Shown here: positions 35,184 to 43,765 of the stretch, in pieces | How positions within the stretch are numbered: the stretch's first letter is position 1 | Layout: each line of letters starts with the position of its first letter | Assembly (NCBI RefSeq): GCF_002022275.1 | Contig: NZ_MSDF01000025.1 | Location: 196,775 to 260,774 of the forward strand | Length of the DNA stretch: 64,000 bases | Reading direction: 5' to 3' | Source: Pseudomonas fluorescens | GTDB taxonomy: Bacteria; Pseudomonadota; Gammaproteobacteria; Pseudomonadales; Pseudomonadaceae | Translations under genes and position numbers: made by a program | Notes under the pieces: model-generated | Told to the model about the DNA's origin: nothing | The model's database searches: none | Seen by the model: only the letters and a program-made list of their open reading frames with translations

Positions 35184-35498
35184 TTAGCGCCTTGTAGCCA
35201 GCAGACCGATCAAAAAGCCCACACCGGCTGCGATGCCGACGGACTGCCAAGGGTTGGCCTGTACGTAATCTTCGGTGGCGGTGACTGCCGCCTGGCCGCG
35301 TTCACGCAGCGAGTCTTCGGTCAGTTGCAGGGTTTCGCGGGCCTTGAGCAGGCTGTCGTGGATCTTGGTGCGCAGCTCGTCTGCCTGGTCACCCGCCAGC
35401 ACGGCGGTGTCATCCAACAGCTTTTCGGTGTCACTCACCAGGGTTTGAAAATCCGCCAACAGAATTTCTTGAGCGGTCTTTGCAGTTCTTCTGGCCAT
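35184..35498 (-). CDS. DUF883/ElaB-YqjD family membrane-anchored protein
   Basis: The 104-residue protein has a long amphipathic region (LLADFQTLVSDTEKLLDDTAVLAGDQADELRTKI) and a C-terminal glycine-rich span preceded by YVQANPWQSVGIAAGVGFLIGLLATRR, the DUF883 signature. E. coli YqjD/ElaB bind ribosomes at the inner membrane in stationary phase. It is the first gene of a three-gene unit; ATG 35498 has GGAGATAACC upstream. Confidence 0.9.
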   Translation of the reverse strand: MARRTAKTAQEILLADFQTLVSDTEKLLDDTAVLAGDQADELRTKIHDSLLKARETLQLTEDSLRERGQAAVTATEDYVQANPWQSVGIAAGVGFLIGLLATRR

Positions 35499-35855
35499 GG
35501 TTATCTCCGTGATTGGCTGATCTGTACTGTGCGTGCAGGTGTGGTTTCGAGTCACCGGCATCGGTGAAGGTTCAGTGCAATTGTGTGGTACAGCTTTTGC
35601 TTTGCCTTGGTGCGCATGCCCTATGGCTTGCGCTGAATCTGGGCGGTCGAGGCTAAAACCTTGAAAAACCTTACCCTAAATAACTGAAACTCGCGGAAAA
35701 ACCCTGTCGGCATCGGCCTGTCGTGTTGATCGCTGCGCTAAAGCGGTTCACGCCCTCTGAAGAGGGGCGGGGCCGGTGGTGCCAATTTAGTGCGCGAAAC
35801 CCTGGCTTGAACCGCTTTGGTGCTTTTTGCCTTTAATGCAGGCCTGCCAACCTCC
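35499..35855 (+). promoter_or_regulatory. Intergenic region with long stem-loop in the amt leader
   Basis: No gene is supported in these 357 bases. AAAGCGGTTCA (35740-35750) and TGAACCGCTTT (35808-35818) form a perfect 11-bp stem, extendable by a wobble and one more pair, that closes a loop with its own CCCTCT-GA-AGAGGG hairpin (35753-35766). It ends 38 bases before the amt ATG. I looked for a sigma-54 -24/-12 site and found none at correct spacing. Confidence 0.55.
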
Positions 35856-37064
35856 ATGGAAAATTTGCAAAGCGCGGTGGACACCCTAGTTCACAGTTCC
35901 AACACCCTGTTTATTTTGATCGGTGCGGTCATGGTTTTGGCCATGCACGCCGGGTTTGCGTTCCTGGAAGTCGGCACGGTGCGCCAGAAAAACCAGGTCA
36001 ACGCCCTGTCGAAAATCCTCAGCGACTTCGCCATCTCCACCCTGGCCTATTTCTTTATAGGCTATTGGATCTCTTACGGCGTGAGCTTCATGCAACCGGC
36101 GGCGGTCATCAGCGCTGATCACGGCTATGGGCTGGTGAAGTTTTTCTTTCTTTTGACCTTCGCGGCGGCCATCCCCGCGATCATTTCCGGAGGGATTGCC
36201 GAGCGTGCGAAGTTCGCTCCGCAGTTGTGCGCCACCGCGCTGATCGTGGCGTTTATCTACCCGTTTTTTGAAGGCATGGTGTGGAACGGCAATTTCGGTC
36301 TGCAAGCCTGGTTGCTGGCGAAGTTTGGCGCCAGCTTTCACGACTTCGCCGGTTCCGTGGTGGTGCACGCCATGGGCGGCTGGCTGGCGCTGGCGGCGGT
36401 GCTGCTGCTCGGGCCGCGCAACGGGCGTTACCGTGAAGGGCGGCTGGTGGCATTCGCACCATCGAGTATTCCATTCTTGGCGTTGGGCTCGTGGATTCTG
36501 ATCGTCGGCTGGTTCGGCTTTAACGTGATGAGCGCACAAACCCTGAACGGCGTCAGTGGCCTGGTGGCGGTCAATTCGCTGATGGCCATGGTGGGCGGCA
36601 CGGTCGCGGCGCTGATCATTGGGCGCAACGACCCGGGCTTTCTGCACAACGGCCCATTGGCCGGGCTGGTGGCGATCTGCGCCGGATCGGATCTGATGCA
36701 CCCTGTCGGCGCCCTGGTGACCGGTGTGGTCGCCGGTGGCCTGTTTGTGTGGTTCTTTATTGCCGCCCAGGATCGCTGGAAAATCGACGACGTGCTGGGT
36801 GTGTGGCCCTTGCATGGTTTGTGCGGCGTGTGGGGCGGTATCGCGTGCGGCATTTTCGGCCAGACTGCCCTCGGCGGATTGGGCGGCGTCAGCATCATCA
36901 GCCAGTTGATCGGCACCGCCCTGGGCGTGACCGTGGCACTGGCCGGCGGCCTGTTGGTGTACGGCGTCATCAAACGCGTGCACGGGCTGCGTCTGAGTCA
37001 GGAAGAGGAGTATTACGGCGCGGACCTGTCGATCCACAAAATTGGTGCAGTCAGCCAGGATTGA
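35856..37064 (+). CDS. Ammonium transporter (Amt/MEP/Rh)
   Basis: The 402-residue channel has eleven predicted spans and conducts NH4+/NH3 into the cell. Conserved features are FAFLEVGTVRQKNQVN, the twin pore histidines in VHAMGGW and PLHGLCGVWGG, and DFAGSVVVH. It has a short C-tail and no glnK beside it, unlike classic amtB, so it may be a secondary or constitutive Amt. ATG 35856 (MENLQSAVDTLV) lacks a clear ribosome site; an upstream in-frame start is possible. Confidence 0.92.
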   Translation: MENLQSAVDTLVHSSNTLFILIGAVMVLAMHAGFAFLEVGTVRQKNQVNALSKILSDFAISTLAYFFIGYWISYGVSFMQPAAVISADHGYGLVKFFFLLTFAAAIPAIISGGIAERAKFAPQLCATALIVAFIYPFFEGMVWNGNFGLQAWLLAKFGASFHDFAGSVVVHAMGGWLALAAVLLLGPRNGRYREGRLVAFAPSSIPFLALGSWILIVGWFGFNVMSAQTLNGVSGLVAVNSLMAMVGGTVAALIIGRNDPGFLHNGPLAGLVAICAGSDLMHPVGALVTGVVAGGLFVWFFIAAQDRWKIDDVLGVWPLHGLCGVWGGIACGIFGQTALGGLGGVSIISQLIGTALGVTVALAGGLLVYGVIKRVHGLRLSQEEEYYGADLSIHKIGAVSQD

Positions 37065-37129
37065 CGGGCTCGCCATGGATATTGGGCGGGCATAGAATAA
37101 TGGCCTACTTCTGATCAGGTCTTTTTGAC

Positions 37130-37366
37130 ATGCCTCCTGAATGCCAGCTGTTCACCACGTTGGGTTGCCATCTGTGTGAACTCGCCGAAGAGGAAATCAT
37201 GCCGTTGGTCGAACACGGGCTGTTGGTAGAGTTGATCGACATTGCCGATTCCGAGGCCCTGTTTGAGGCTTACGGCCTGCGGATTCCGGTACTTCGGCGG
37301 GTGGACACCGGGGCTGAACTGGATTGGCCTTTCGACACCGAGCAGGTGGTGTCCTTTCTGCTTTAG
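37130..37366 (+). CDS. Glutaredoxin-like (DUF836) protein
   Basis: The 78-residue thioredoxin-fold protein has the redox motif TLGCHLC near residue 12 and a cis-proline in LRIPVLRR. DUF836 proteins are small glutaredoxin relatives of unknown partner. It lies between the ammonium transporter and a conserved hypothetical gene on the same strand. Confidence 0.87.
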   Translation: MPPECQLFTTLGCHLCELAEEEIMPLVEHGLLVELIDIADSEALFEAYGLRIPVLRRVDTGAELDWPFDTEQVVSFLL

Positions 37367-37440
37367 CGGTTATCCGATGGCGGGTTTCCAAATATTACGT
37401 TACTGTATGTTTGTACAGCGATTGAATAGAGGGAACGCCC

Positions 37441-37776
37441 GTGGTGAATGTTGAACAACTGAAAAGCAGCGTCAATCGCATGTCCGCCGACGTCGTGCGC
37501 GACGCGGTGAACGAGCTGCGCCTCGACGGTCTGGTCACGGAAGGCAAGACGCCCTTTAACAAAGTGCATTTCAACACCTGCTTTGCCGAGATCGAAGCGT
37601 TGTTCCAGCGCGCCGGCTATCACAAACAGTTGGATGTGGTGGGTTATCAGGGCTTGTTGTATGCGCTCTATGACCCGGGCCGCTGGGAAGCAGTGGACGT
37701 GTTGCGCTGGCTCAAGGAATTCACCGACGCCGCCAGCGCCTCGCCGATCCTGCGCGCGGAGTTGGCCAAGGCCTGA
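37441..37776 (+). CDS. Conserved hypothetical protein
   Basis: The 111-residue soluble protein is mostly helical, with MSADVVRDAVNELRLDGLVTEGKTPFNKVHFNTCFAEIEALF and LRWLKEFTDAASASP. Tandem GTG codons at 37441 and 37444 compete as start. I do not recognise a function. Coding is supported by strong third-position GC and open frame. Confidence 0.75.
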   Translation: MVNVEQLKSSVNRMSADVVRDAVNELRLDGLVTEGKTPFNKVHFNTCFAEIEALFQRAGYHKQLDVVGYQGLLYALYDPGRWEAVDVLRWLKEFTDAASASPILRAELAKA

Positions 37777-37846
37777 GATCAGCCTAGGCTGCATCCCGCG
37801 TCATGCGGGATAATGCCCGCCTGTTTGTCCAGGCCTCGAGCATTTC

Positions 37847-38737
37847 ATGTCCACATCCGGTTTTTCCGCGTCGCAGCACCAAGCCAGCACCCTGTATCTG
37901 CCTCCTGGCCCTTGGGCGACGGTGCTGGACTGCCTGTGCGAGCACTTCCCGGCCATCAGCCGTGAGCACTGGCTGGATCGCATTGCCCGTGGCCGCGTGC
38001 TGGATATCAACGGCAACCCGATCAGCGTGGACCTGGCCTACAAGGAAGGCCTGTGCATTTATTACTTTCGCGAAGTGCCGAATGAGAAAGTAATTCCGGT
38101 TGAGGAAACCATCCTGTATGCCGATGAGCATTTGGTGGTTGCGGACAAACCGCATTTCCTGCCGGTGACGCCTGCCGGTGAGTACGTCGAGCAAACCTTG
38201 TTGCGCCGCCTCATTCGTCGCCTGGATAACCCCTCGCTGGTGCCGCTGCACCGTATCGACCGGCACACCGCAGGTCTGGTGCTGTTCTCGGCCAACCCGG
38301 CCACTCGCTCGGCGTATCAACAGCTGTTTCCCACGCGGCGTATCGACAAATTCTACGAAGCCATCGCCCCGGCCTTACCTCAGCTCACGTTTCCCCTGGT
38401 GCACAAAAGCCGCCTCGTCGACGGCGAGCCGTTCTTCCGAATGCAAGAGGGGCCGGGTGCCAGCAATACCGAAACAGCCGTGGAAGTGCGCGAAAAAAAC
38501 GGCGATTTATGGCGCTACGGCCTGTTCCCGGTGACGGGCAAGAAGCACCAGTTGCGCGTGCACATGACGGCTCTGGGGGCGAGCATCTGTAACGATCCGT
38601 TCTACCCGGATGTGCTCAAGGACGCCGAAGACGACTACGCCAACCCACTTAAACTGCTGGCCCAGGGCGTGCGTTTTATTGACCCGGTCACCGGCGAGGA
38701 GCGCAGTTTTCGCAGCCGGATTACCCTCGACTGGTAA
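37847..38737 (+). CDS. RluA-family pseudouridine synthase
   Basis: The 296-residue enzyme isomerises uridine in RNA. It has an S4-like N-terminal part and the catalytic motif PLHRIDRHTAGLVLFS with the nucleophilic aspartate, followed by GKKHQLRVHMTALGASICNDPFYP. The specific RNA target is not evident; it belongs to the RluA branch with a variable loop. It is followed by a hairpin. Confidence 0.9.
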   Translation: MSTSGFSASQHQASTLYLPPGPWATVLDCLCEHFPAISREHWLDRIARGRVLDINGNPISVDLAYKEGLCIYYFREVPNEKVIPVEETILYADEHLVVADKPHFLPVTPAGEYVEQTLLRRLIRRLDNPSLVPLHRIDRHTAGLVLFSANPATRSAYQQLFPTRRIDKFYEAIAPALPQLTFPLVHKSRLVDGEPFFRMQEGPGASNTETAVEVREKNGDLWRYGLFPVTGKKHQLRVHMTALGASICNDPFYPDVLKDAEDDYANPLKLLAQGVRFIDPVTGEERSFRSRITLDW

Positions 38738-38749
38738 CCCCCGGAAACG

Positions 38750-38776
38750 ACAAGGCCCGCGCGAGGCGGGCCTTGT
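38750..38776. terminator. Bidirectional hairpin between convergent genes
   Basis: An 11-bp stem ACAAGGCCCGC/GCGGGCCTTGT with a short loop separates the pseudouridine synthase gene from the convergent lipoprotein gene. The T-run is short, so it is a weak intrinsic terminator. Confidence 0.7.
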
Positions 38777-38793
38777 GGGTTCAGCGTTAAGAC

Positions 38794-39015
38794 TTACAGG
38801 TCTTTAACGGTGCGAACCTGATCCTTGTTGATGCGGGTCTGCTTGCCGTCAAGCTGTTCGAACTCGTAGAAGCCCGAAGCCTTGTCGAATTTAGGGGTGT
38901 CGACGGCCTGGATTTCGCGACCGTCATTCAGGGTGATCACTGTAGGCGAAGCGCAACCGGCGAGAGTAGCCAGGCCCAGTGCAAGCATGAGAGCGGCGAT
39001 GGTCCGTTGAGTCAT
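38794..39015 (-). CDS. YgdI/YgdR-type small lipoprotein (DUF903)
   Basis: The 73-residue protein has a lipoprotein signal with lipobox LATLAGC (cysteine near 22) and the DUF903 SH3-like domain PTVITLNDGREIQAVDTPKFDKASGFYEFEQLDGKQTRINKDQVRTV. It is an envelope protein of unknown role; many pseudomonads carry several. ATG 39015 is used. Confidence 0.9.
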   Translation of the reverse strand: MTQRTIAALMLALGLATLAGCASPTVITLNDGREIQAVDTPKFDKASGFYEFEQLDGKQTRINKDQVRTVKDL

Positions 39016-39095
39016 GAGTTTGTCTCCGAGAGAATACTTTTTGAAGTGCTGACCCTGTGACGCACGCGGCGTCGACAAAGTTCCTTGTGCGAGGT

Positions 39096-39698
39096 TCATT
39101 CTGACACGCCCAACCCCGGGAGCAACAGCTCGGGTGTGTTCAGGTTGGCAAAGCGCGGGTCATTTGCCGGGCATTCCAGGCCTGTTCCGCCCAATTGCAT
39201 GAAGATTTTACGCGGGCTGCGTTCTCCTGCATCCCACGCCTGTTCTACCTCGGATCGCAGGCGGGTGGGGATGATGCAGATCAAGGGTTCCCAGAATTCG
39301 CCATGGCGCACCATCAGAGGCAGCAGCGGGTTGCGCTGCGCCGTCGCGCGCAGCTCGGCCAGCAGGCGCGCATCGATGTGTGGCACATCGCAGGGCAAGA
39401 TCAGCAAGTGTTCGTGCCGTGCCGCCGCCAACCCCGCGCGGATGCCCGCCAGCGGGCCGGGAAAGTCCGGGCTGTCGTCGCTCACCAGCTGGTCGGCATA
39501 GGGCGCATAGATTTCATGATTGCGGTTGCACGAAATGATCAAGTCGTCCGTCAGCGGCCGGGTCAGGCGCTGTAAATGCGCGATCAATGGCTCGCCCTGC
39601 CAGGTCAGCAGGCCTTTGTCCTGGCCTCCCATGCGTTGGCCACGCCCACCGGCCAGCAGCAAAATTGAACACGGTAAAGGCGAAGAATCGAGAGACAT
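39096..39698 (-). CDS. mobA: Molybdenum cofactor guanylyltransferase MobA
   Basis: MobA attaches GMP to molybdopterin to make the bis-MGD cofactor. The 200-residue protein has the nucleotidyltransferase motif LLAGGRGQRMGGQDKGLL and ILPCDVPHID. It is divergent from moaB and moeA, with 76 bases between start codons. ATG 39698 is used; longer frames upstream run into moaB control sequence. Confidence 0.94.
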   Translation of the reverse strand: MSLDSSPLPCSILLLAGGRGQRMGGQDKGLLTWQGEPLIAHLQRLTRPLTDDLIISCNRNHEIYAPYADQLVSDDSPDFPGPLAGIRAGLAAARHEHLLILPCDVPHIDARLLAELRATAQRNPLLPLMVRHGEFWEPLICIIPTRLRSEVEQAWDAGERSPRKIFMQLGGTGLECPANDPRFANLNTPELLLPGLGVSE

Positions 39699-39774
39699 GG
39701 CGGTTCCACAGGGGCAGGTAAACAGGGCCCTGTGATATAACATCGGGCTGTTCCTTCGACAACCGGACCGTGCC

Positions 39775-40314
39775 ATGAAAGCCAAGGCAGATGCGCCCTT
39801 CGTACCCCTGAACATCGCTGTATTGACCGTCAGCGACACCCGCACCCTCGATACCGACACCTCGGGCCAGACCTTCGTCGACCGCCTCACCGCCGCCGGC
39901 CACCGCCTGGCCGAGCGCGTGTTGCTCAAGGACGACCTGTATAAAATTCGCGCCCAAGTCGCCCACTGGATCGCCGAAGACGTGGTGCAAGTGGTGCTGA
40001 TCACCGGCGGCACCGGCTTCACCGGCCGCGACAGCACGCCCGAAGCCGTGAGCTGCCTGCTGGACAAACAGGTCGATGGTTTTGGTGAACTGTTCCGCCA
40101 GATTTCCGTGGCCGATATCGGCACCTCCACCGTGCAATCGCGCGCACTGGCCGGCCTGGCCAATGGCACGCTGGTGTGCTGCCTGCCGGGTTCCACCAAT
40201 GCCGTGCGCACCGGTTGGGACGGCATCCTCGCCGAGCAACTCGACAACCGTCACCGCCCGTGCAATTTCGTGCCCCACTTGAAGCAGGCTGAACCCTGCG
40301 AAACCCGTGGATAA
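39775..40314 (+). CDS. moaB: Molybdopterin adenylyltransferase-type protein MoaB
   Basis: The 179-residue protein has the MoaB/MogA fold: IAVLTVSDTRTLDTDTSGQTFVDRL, VLITGGTGFTGRDSTPEAV and CLPGSTNAVRTGWDGILAEQLD. It adenylates molybdopterin before metal insertion. Its stop overlaps the GTG of moeA by eight bases. Confidence 0.94.
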   Translation: MKAKADAPFVPLNIAVLTVSDTRTLDTDTSGQTFVDRLTAAGHRLAERVLLKDDLYKIRAQVAHWIAEDVVQVVLITGGTGFTGRDSTPEAVSCLLDKQVDGFGELFRQISVADIGTSTVQSRALAGLANGTLVCCLPGSTNAVRTGWDGILAEQLDNRHRPCNFVPHLKQAEPCETRG

Positions 40315-41524
40315 GCCCGGCAAAACCGGCGCCTTGATGCCGGTCGAACAAGCGCTCAAGCAGTTGCTGGACATGGCCGAAGCCGCGCCGATCCGCGAGC
40401 AGGAAACCCTGACGCTGGCCGACTGTGATGGTCGCGTACTGGCGCAGGATCTGGTTTCCACCCTCGACTTGCCGCCCTGGCCCAACAGTGCCATGGACGG
40501 TTATGCGCTGCGCCTCGCGGACTGGACCGGCGAGCCGTTGGCCGTCAGCCAGAGGGTTTTCGCAGGCCAGGCGCCGCAGCCTTTAGCCGTGGGAACCTGC
40601 GCGCGAATCTTTACCGGCGCACCAGTCCCCGAAGGCGCGGATTGCGTGGAAATGCAGGAAAACGCCGTGGTTCACGCTGATGAGCGCGTGAGTTTTACCG
40701 AACCGTTGCAGGTGCACCAGAACATCCGCCCGCAGGGCCAGGAAACCACCGTCGGCGAGTTGGTATTGAACGCCGGCACCCGCCTGGGCCCGATCGAACT
40801 CGGGCTTGCCGCCTCACTGGGGCATGACCGCCTGAGCGTGGTGCGCCGCGTGCGTGTGGGGGTGCTGTCGACGGGCGACGAATTGATCGAACCCGGCCTG
40901 CCGCTCGGCCCGGGGCAAATCTACAACAGCAACCGCCGGGTACTGTGCTCATGGTTGGCGCGCATGGGCTGTGAAGTCATTGATGCGGGGATCTTGCCGG
41001 ATGACCTGGAAAAAACCCGTGCGCGGCTGGCGGATCTGGGCGACGTTGACCTGATCCTCTCCACCGGCGGCGTGTCGGTGGGCGAGGCAGACTTCCTCGG
41101 TATCGCCCTGCGCGAAGAGGGCGAACTGGCCTTGTGGAAACTGGCGATCAAGCCTGGCAAACCGCTGACCTTCGGCCACTTCCGTGGCGTGCCGGTGATC
41201 GGTTTGCCCGGCAACCCGGCTTCAACGCTGGTGACCTTTGCGTTGCTGGCCCGGCCTTACTTGTTGCGCCGCCAGGGTGTGGCGGATGTGGAGCCGCTGC
41301 GTTTTGAAGTACCGGTAGGTTTTGTGTGGCCCAAGGCGGGCAACCGCCGCGAGTACTTGCGTGGGCGAATTGAGCAGGGCAAGGCGATCATCTACCGCAA
41401 CCAGAGCTCCGGCGTGCTGCGCAGCGCGGCATGGGCGGAAGGGTTTGTGGAGGTGTTGGAGGGCACGACGCTGGATATTGGCGACCGAGTCAACTTCATC
41501 CCGCTCAGTGAAGTCCTGAACTGA
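40307..41524 (+). CDS. moeA: Molybdopterin molybdotransferase MoeA
   Basis: MoeA inserts molybdate into adenylated molybdopterin. The 405-residue protein has PPWPNSAMDGYALR, the RPQGQETTVGE domain II region, GVLSTGDELIEPG, DLILSTGGVSVGEADF and VIGLPGNPAS. GTG 40307 overlaps moaB; an internal ATG at 40337 (MPVEQALKQLL) fits many homologues and may be the real start. Confidence 0.94.
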   Translation: MDKPGKTGALMPVEQALKQLLDMAEAAPIREQETLTLADCDGRVLAQDLVSTLDLPPWPNSAMDGYALRLADWTGEPLAVSQRVFAGQAPQPLAVGTCARIFTGAPVPEGADCVEMQENAVVHADERVSFTEPLQVHQNIRPQGQETTVGELVLNAGTRLGPIELGLAASLGHDRLSVVRRVRVGVLSTGDELIEPGLPLGPGQIYNSNRRVLCSWLARMGCEVIDAGILPDDLEKTRARLADLGDVDLILSTGGVSVGEADFLGIALREEGELALWKLAIKPGKPLTFGHFRGVPVIGLPGNPASTLVTFALLARPYLLRRQGVADVEPLRFEVPVGFVWPKAGNRREYLRGRIEQGKAIIYRNQSSGVLRSAAWAEGFVEVLEGTTLDIGDRVNFIPLSEVLN

Positions 41525-41538
41525 CAATAGAGCTCTAA

Positions 41539-41644
41539 ATGTGGGAGCTGGCTTTATGTGGGAGCTGGCTTGCCTGCGATGCAGGCACCTCGGTGTATCA
41601 GGTACACCGAGGAGATGCTATCGCAGGCAAGCCAGCTCCCACAT
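41539..41644. repeat. REP doublet with partly duplicated left arm
   Basis: ATGTGGGAGCTGGCTTT (41539-41555) abuts a second full arm ATGTGGGAGCTGGCTTGCCT... (41556-41580). The matching right arm ends at 41644, and an inner stem CCTCGGTGTA/TACACCGAGG lies between. The extra 17 bases look like a duplicated arm end. Confidence 0.88.
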
Positions 41645-41661
41645 TGGGTTATGTGTAGGGC

Positions 41662-41991
41662 TCAGTAATCGTCGCCACGCTCCGTCACATCCCGCTCCAC
41701 CGGCGCTGCATTCGGGTCGTACCCCACCGGGAACTTGCCCTTCAGCGTCCAGGCAAACGCAATAATCTCCGCCACCGTGCGGTACAACTCTTCAGGGATA
41801 CTGTCCCCCAACTCCATCCGCGCCAGCAGCTTCACCAGCTCCGCGTTCTCATAAATCGGCACTTCATTTTCCCGCGCCAGCTTCAAAATGGCTTCGGCCA
41901 GGGCATCGTCGCCCTTGGCTGTCAGGGTGGGCGCTTGCTGGCCGTCGTACTTGAGGGCAATCGCCTGGCGCGGCGGGGTTTGGTTCTTCAT
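41662..41991 (-). CDS. FlhB C-terminal-like (EscU/YscU type) small protein
   Basis: The 109-residue protein resembles the cytoplasmic domain of FlhB/YscU export switch proteins (PRQAIALKYDG...APTLTAKGDDALAEAILKLARENEVPIYENAELVKLLARMELGDSIPEELYRTVAEIIAFAW). It lacks the membrane half and the autocleaved NPTH, where KYDG stands instead. It overlaps the end of the FliK-like gene (ATGA), so the two are coupled, suggesting a role in flagellar hook-length or export switching. Confidence 0.85.
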   Translation of the reverse strand: MKNQTPPRQAIALKYDGQQAPTLTAKGDDALAEAILKLARENEVPIYENAELVKLLARMELGDSIPEELYRTVAEIIAFAWTLKGKFPVGYDPNAAPVERDVTERGDDY

Positions 41992-43565
41992 GCGGTCTCA
42001 TCCACCCAGCGTTGCTCCAGCCCGGTTCGCGGGCCACGCGGCGGGGTGCCGAGGTGGCAGTCCAGGTCGCCCACATTGATGCCCGAGGTCACCAGCCGCT
42101 CGCGCAAGTTGCCCAAGTGGCTTTCGATCAGGCTGGCGGTAAACGCTCGCGTTGCCCACAACTGGCTGGACAGTTTGCCCTGAGTGAGCTGCGCCTGAAC
42201 CTGCAACGGCCCCAGCGGTTCCATGTCGAAGGCCAACTCGACGCGCCAGAGCATCTGCTTGGGGTCTTTCTGGGTTTTGCGTTCGGGCTGGTCCTTGTCC
42301 GGCGGCGGTTCTTCACGCTGGAACTTGACCTGCAGCGGCACGATGTCCTGCAACGTGCGCATGGGGATTTCCAGCTGCCAGGTGGTTTGCAGGCGCCCGT
42401 CGGCAGTGGTGCCGGTCTGTTCCAGGCTCGACAGTTGATGGCTTTGCAGGCGGGAAATCGCGGCGGCGGCCAGGCGCAGGAGGTTTTCCAGATCGCCTTC
42501 GCCTTCCAGGCGCTGCATCAGCCGGTCCGGCAGCGGGAAGCCCGCAGGCGCCTGGCGAGCGCCGATCTGGCCAAGCGTACTCAACGGGTTACGCACAAAG
42601 TTAGGCAGCACCTGGGCGAGGGTGTTGGCGGCCAGGATCGCATTAAGGTTGGTGCCGGTGGGCAGGGCGGGCAGCAAGTCCGCGACCAGACGCAGCAACG
42701 CGCCTTTCATATCCAGCGGCGGTATCTGCGGGTTTTGTCCGGCGAGTAATTTGGCTTCCAGAAAGGCGCCGCTGTTCTGGATCACCTGTGCCAGCACTTT
42801 GGGATTGCTCACTTGGGCGAGGTCGGGCAGGGCGGCAAGCAGCCGATCGGCGGCGGCGCGAAGGTCAGCGGAGGTTGTGTCGTCTGCGGGCAGGTTCTGG
42901 ATGGCGGTAAACACCGCGTCCAGCGAGCCTTGGCGGCTTTGCTGAGTGGCCAATTGCTGGCTGACCGCCAGCTGATCCTGACGACCGCTCAACGGCACGA
43001 AATTCAGGGTCTGCGCATTCTGCACCACGGCGCTGAGCAAGCTGCCGACCCGCAGTGGCTGCGGACTTTCCACGGTCAGGGTCTGACCGGCCAGCGCGTT
43101 AGTCAGCACGGTCACCAGCGAACGGTAGATCGCCGGCTGCGTGGTGCCCTGCGGCAGCATCTGGGTGGTCAGCACCTTGGCTTGCAACAGCGTGCCCACT
43201 GGCATTTGCGTGGTATCGATGCGGGTGAGGGCGGCCACGTTGGCGCTCAAGGCTTGCTGCAAACTGATGGTCAGGTTGCCGGTGGGCGTCTGGCTCACCG
43301 CCACATTACTGCCCAGCGGCAACGGTTGGGCGCTGCTGGCTTGCACCAGGGTCTGGCGACCGCCTTCGAGGGTCAGCTTGAGCAACAACTGAAAGGCATC
43401 GCCGCCTTGTTTAAGCGCGATGACCTCGGCATTAACGGTTTTCCCCGGGTCGATCAGGCCCGTCTGCGGCTCCAGCAGTTTAAGCAACTCACCGGTCGGT
43501 GGCAGCGGGGCAGGCCCGGGTGCCGGGGCGGGAGGCAGCGTAGGAAGGTTGATCTCACCGGTCAT
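41988..43565 (-). CDS. FliK-like flagellar hook-length control protein
   Basis: The 525-residue protein is rich in Gln, Leu, Pro and Thr with a long low-complexity N-terminal part (LPPAPAPGPAPLPP) and a C-terminal FliK-type domain (LEIPMRTLQDIVPLQVKFQREEP, MLWRVELAFDMEPLGPLQVQAQLTQGKLSSQLWATRAFTASLIESHLGNLRERLVTSGINVGDLDCHLG). It would interact with an FlhB-type switch; the coupled next gene is such a protein. It lies away from the main flagellar genes, next to and divergent from ccmA. Confidence 0.83.
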   Translation of the reverse strand: MTGEINLPTLPPAPAPGPAPLPPTGELLKLLEPQTGLIDPGKTVNAEVIALKQGGDAFQLLLKLTLEGGRQTLVQASSAQPLPLGSNVAVSQTPTGNLTISLQQALSANVAALTRIDTTQMPVGTLLQAKVLTTQMLPQGTTQPAIYRSLVTVLTNALAGQTLTVESPQPLRVGSLLSAVVQNAQTLNFVPLSGRQDQLAVSQQLATQQSRQGSLDAVFTAIQNLPADDTTSADLRAAADRLLAALPDLAQVSNPKVLAQVIQNSGAFLEAKLLAGQNPQIPPLDMKGALLRLVADLLPALPTGTNLNAILAANTLAQVLPNFVRNPLSTLGQIGARQAPAGFPLPDRLMQRLEGEGDLENLLRLAAAAISRLQSHQLSSLEQTGTTADGRLQTTWQLEIPMRTLQDIVPLQVKFQREEPPPDKDQPERKTQKDPKQMLWRVELAFDMEPLGPLQVQAQLTQGKLSSQLWATRAFTASLIESHLGNLRERLVTSGINVGDLDCHLGTPPRGPRTGLEQRWVDETA

Positions 43566-43765
43566 CGTGCGCGTCGTCTCGGGGGAAATTGCCCTCTTTA
43601 GAGTAGGGCATCACATGTATAATGCCGCCCGTCTGCAAAGAGAGCGCTAAAAACCTCACAACTATTTGATCCAGCTCTCTAAAATCGGTCGCCAAAGCCG
43701 TTATTGTGCTTTTCTCTATAACGGCCGCTGCACCGCCGACTTGAACCGTAAAGGCCCGCGATCTT
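43566..43765 (+). promoter_or_regulatory. ccm promoter and structured leader
   Basis: A consensus TATAAT lies at 43618-43623, about 142 bases before the ccmA start; no good -35 box is seen at 16-18 bases. The leader contains two perfect stems: AGAGAGC (43639-43645)/GCTCTCT (43674-43680) and GCCGTTAT (43697-43704)/ATAACGGC (43718-43725). They may affect access to the weak TTG start of ccmA. Confidence 0.55.

Noticed and set aside
35800..35835. Possible sigma-54 promoter (GG...GC) before the ammonium transporter gene
   Set aside because: The GG and GC pairs are separated by eight bases instead of ten, so the -24/-12 spacing is wrong.
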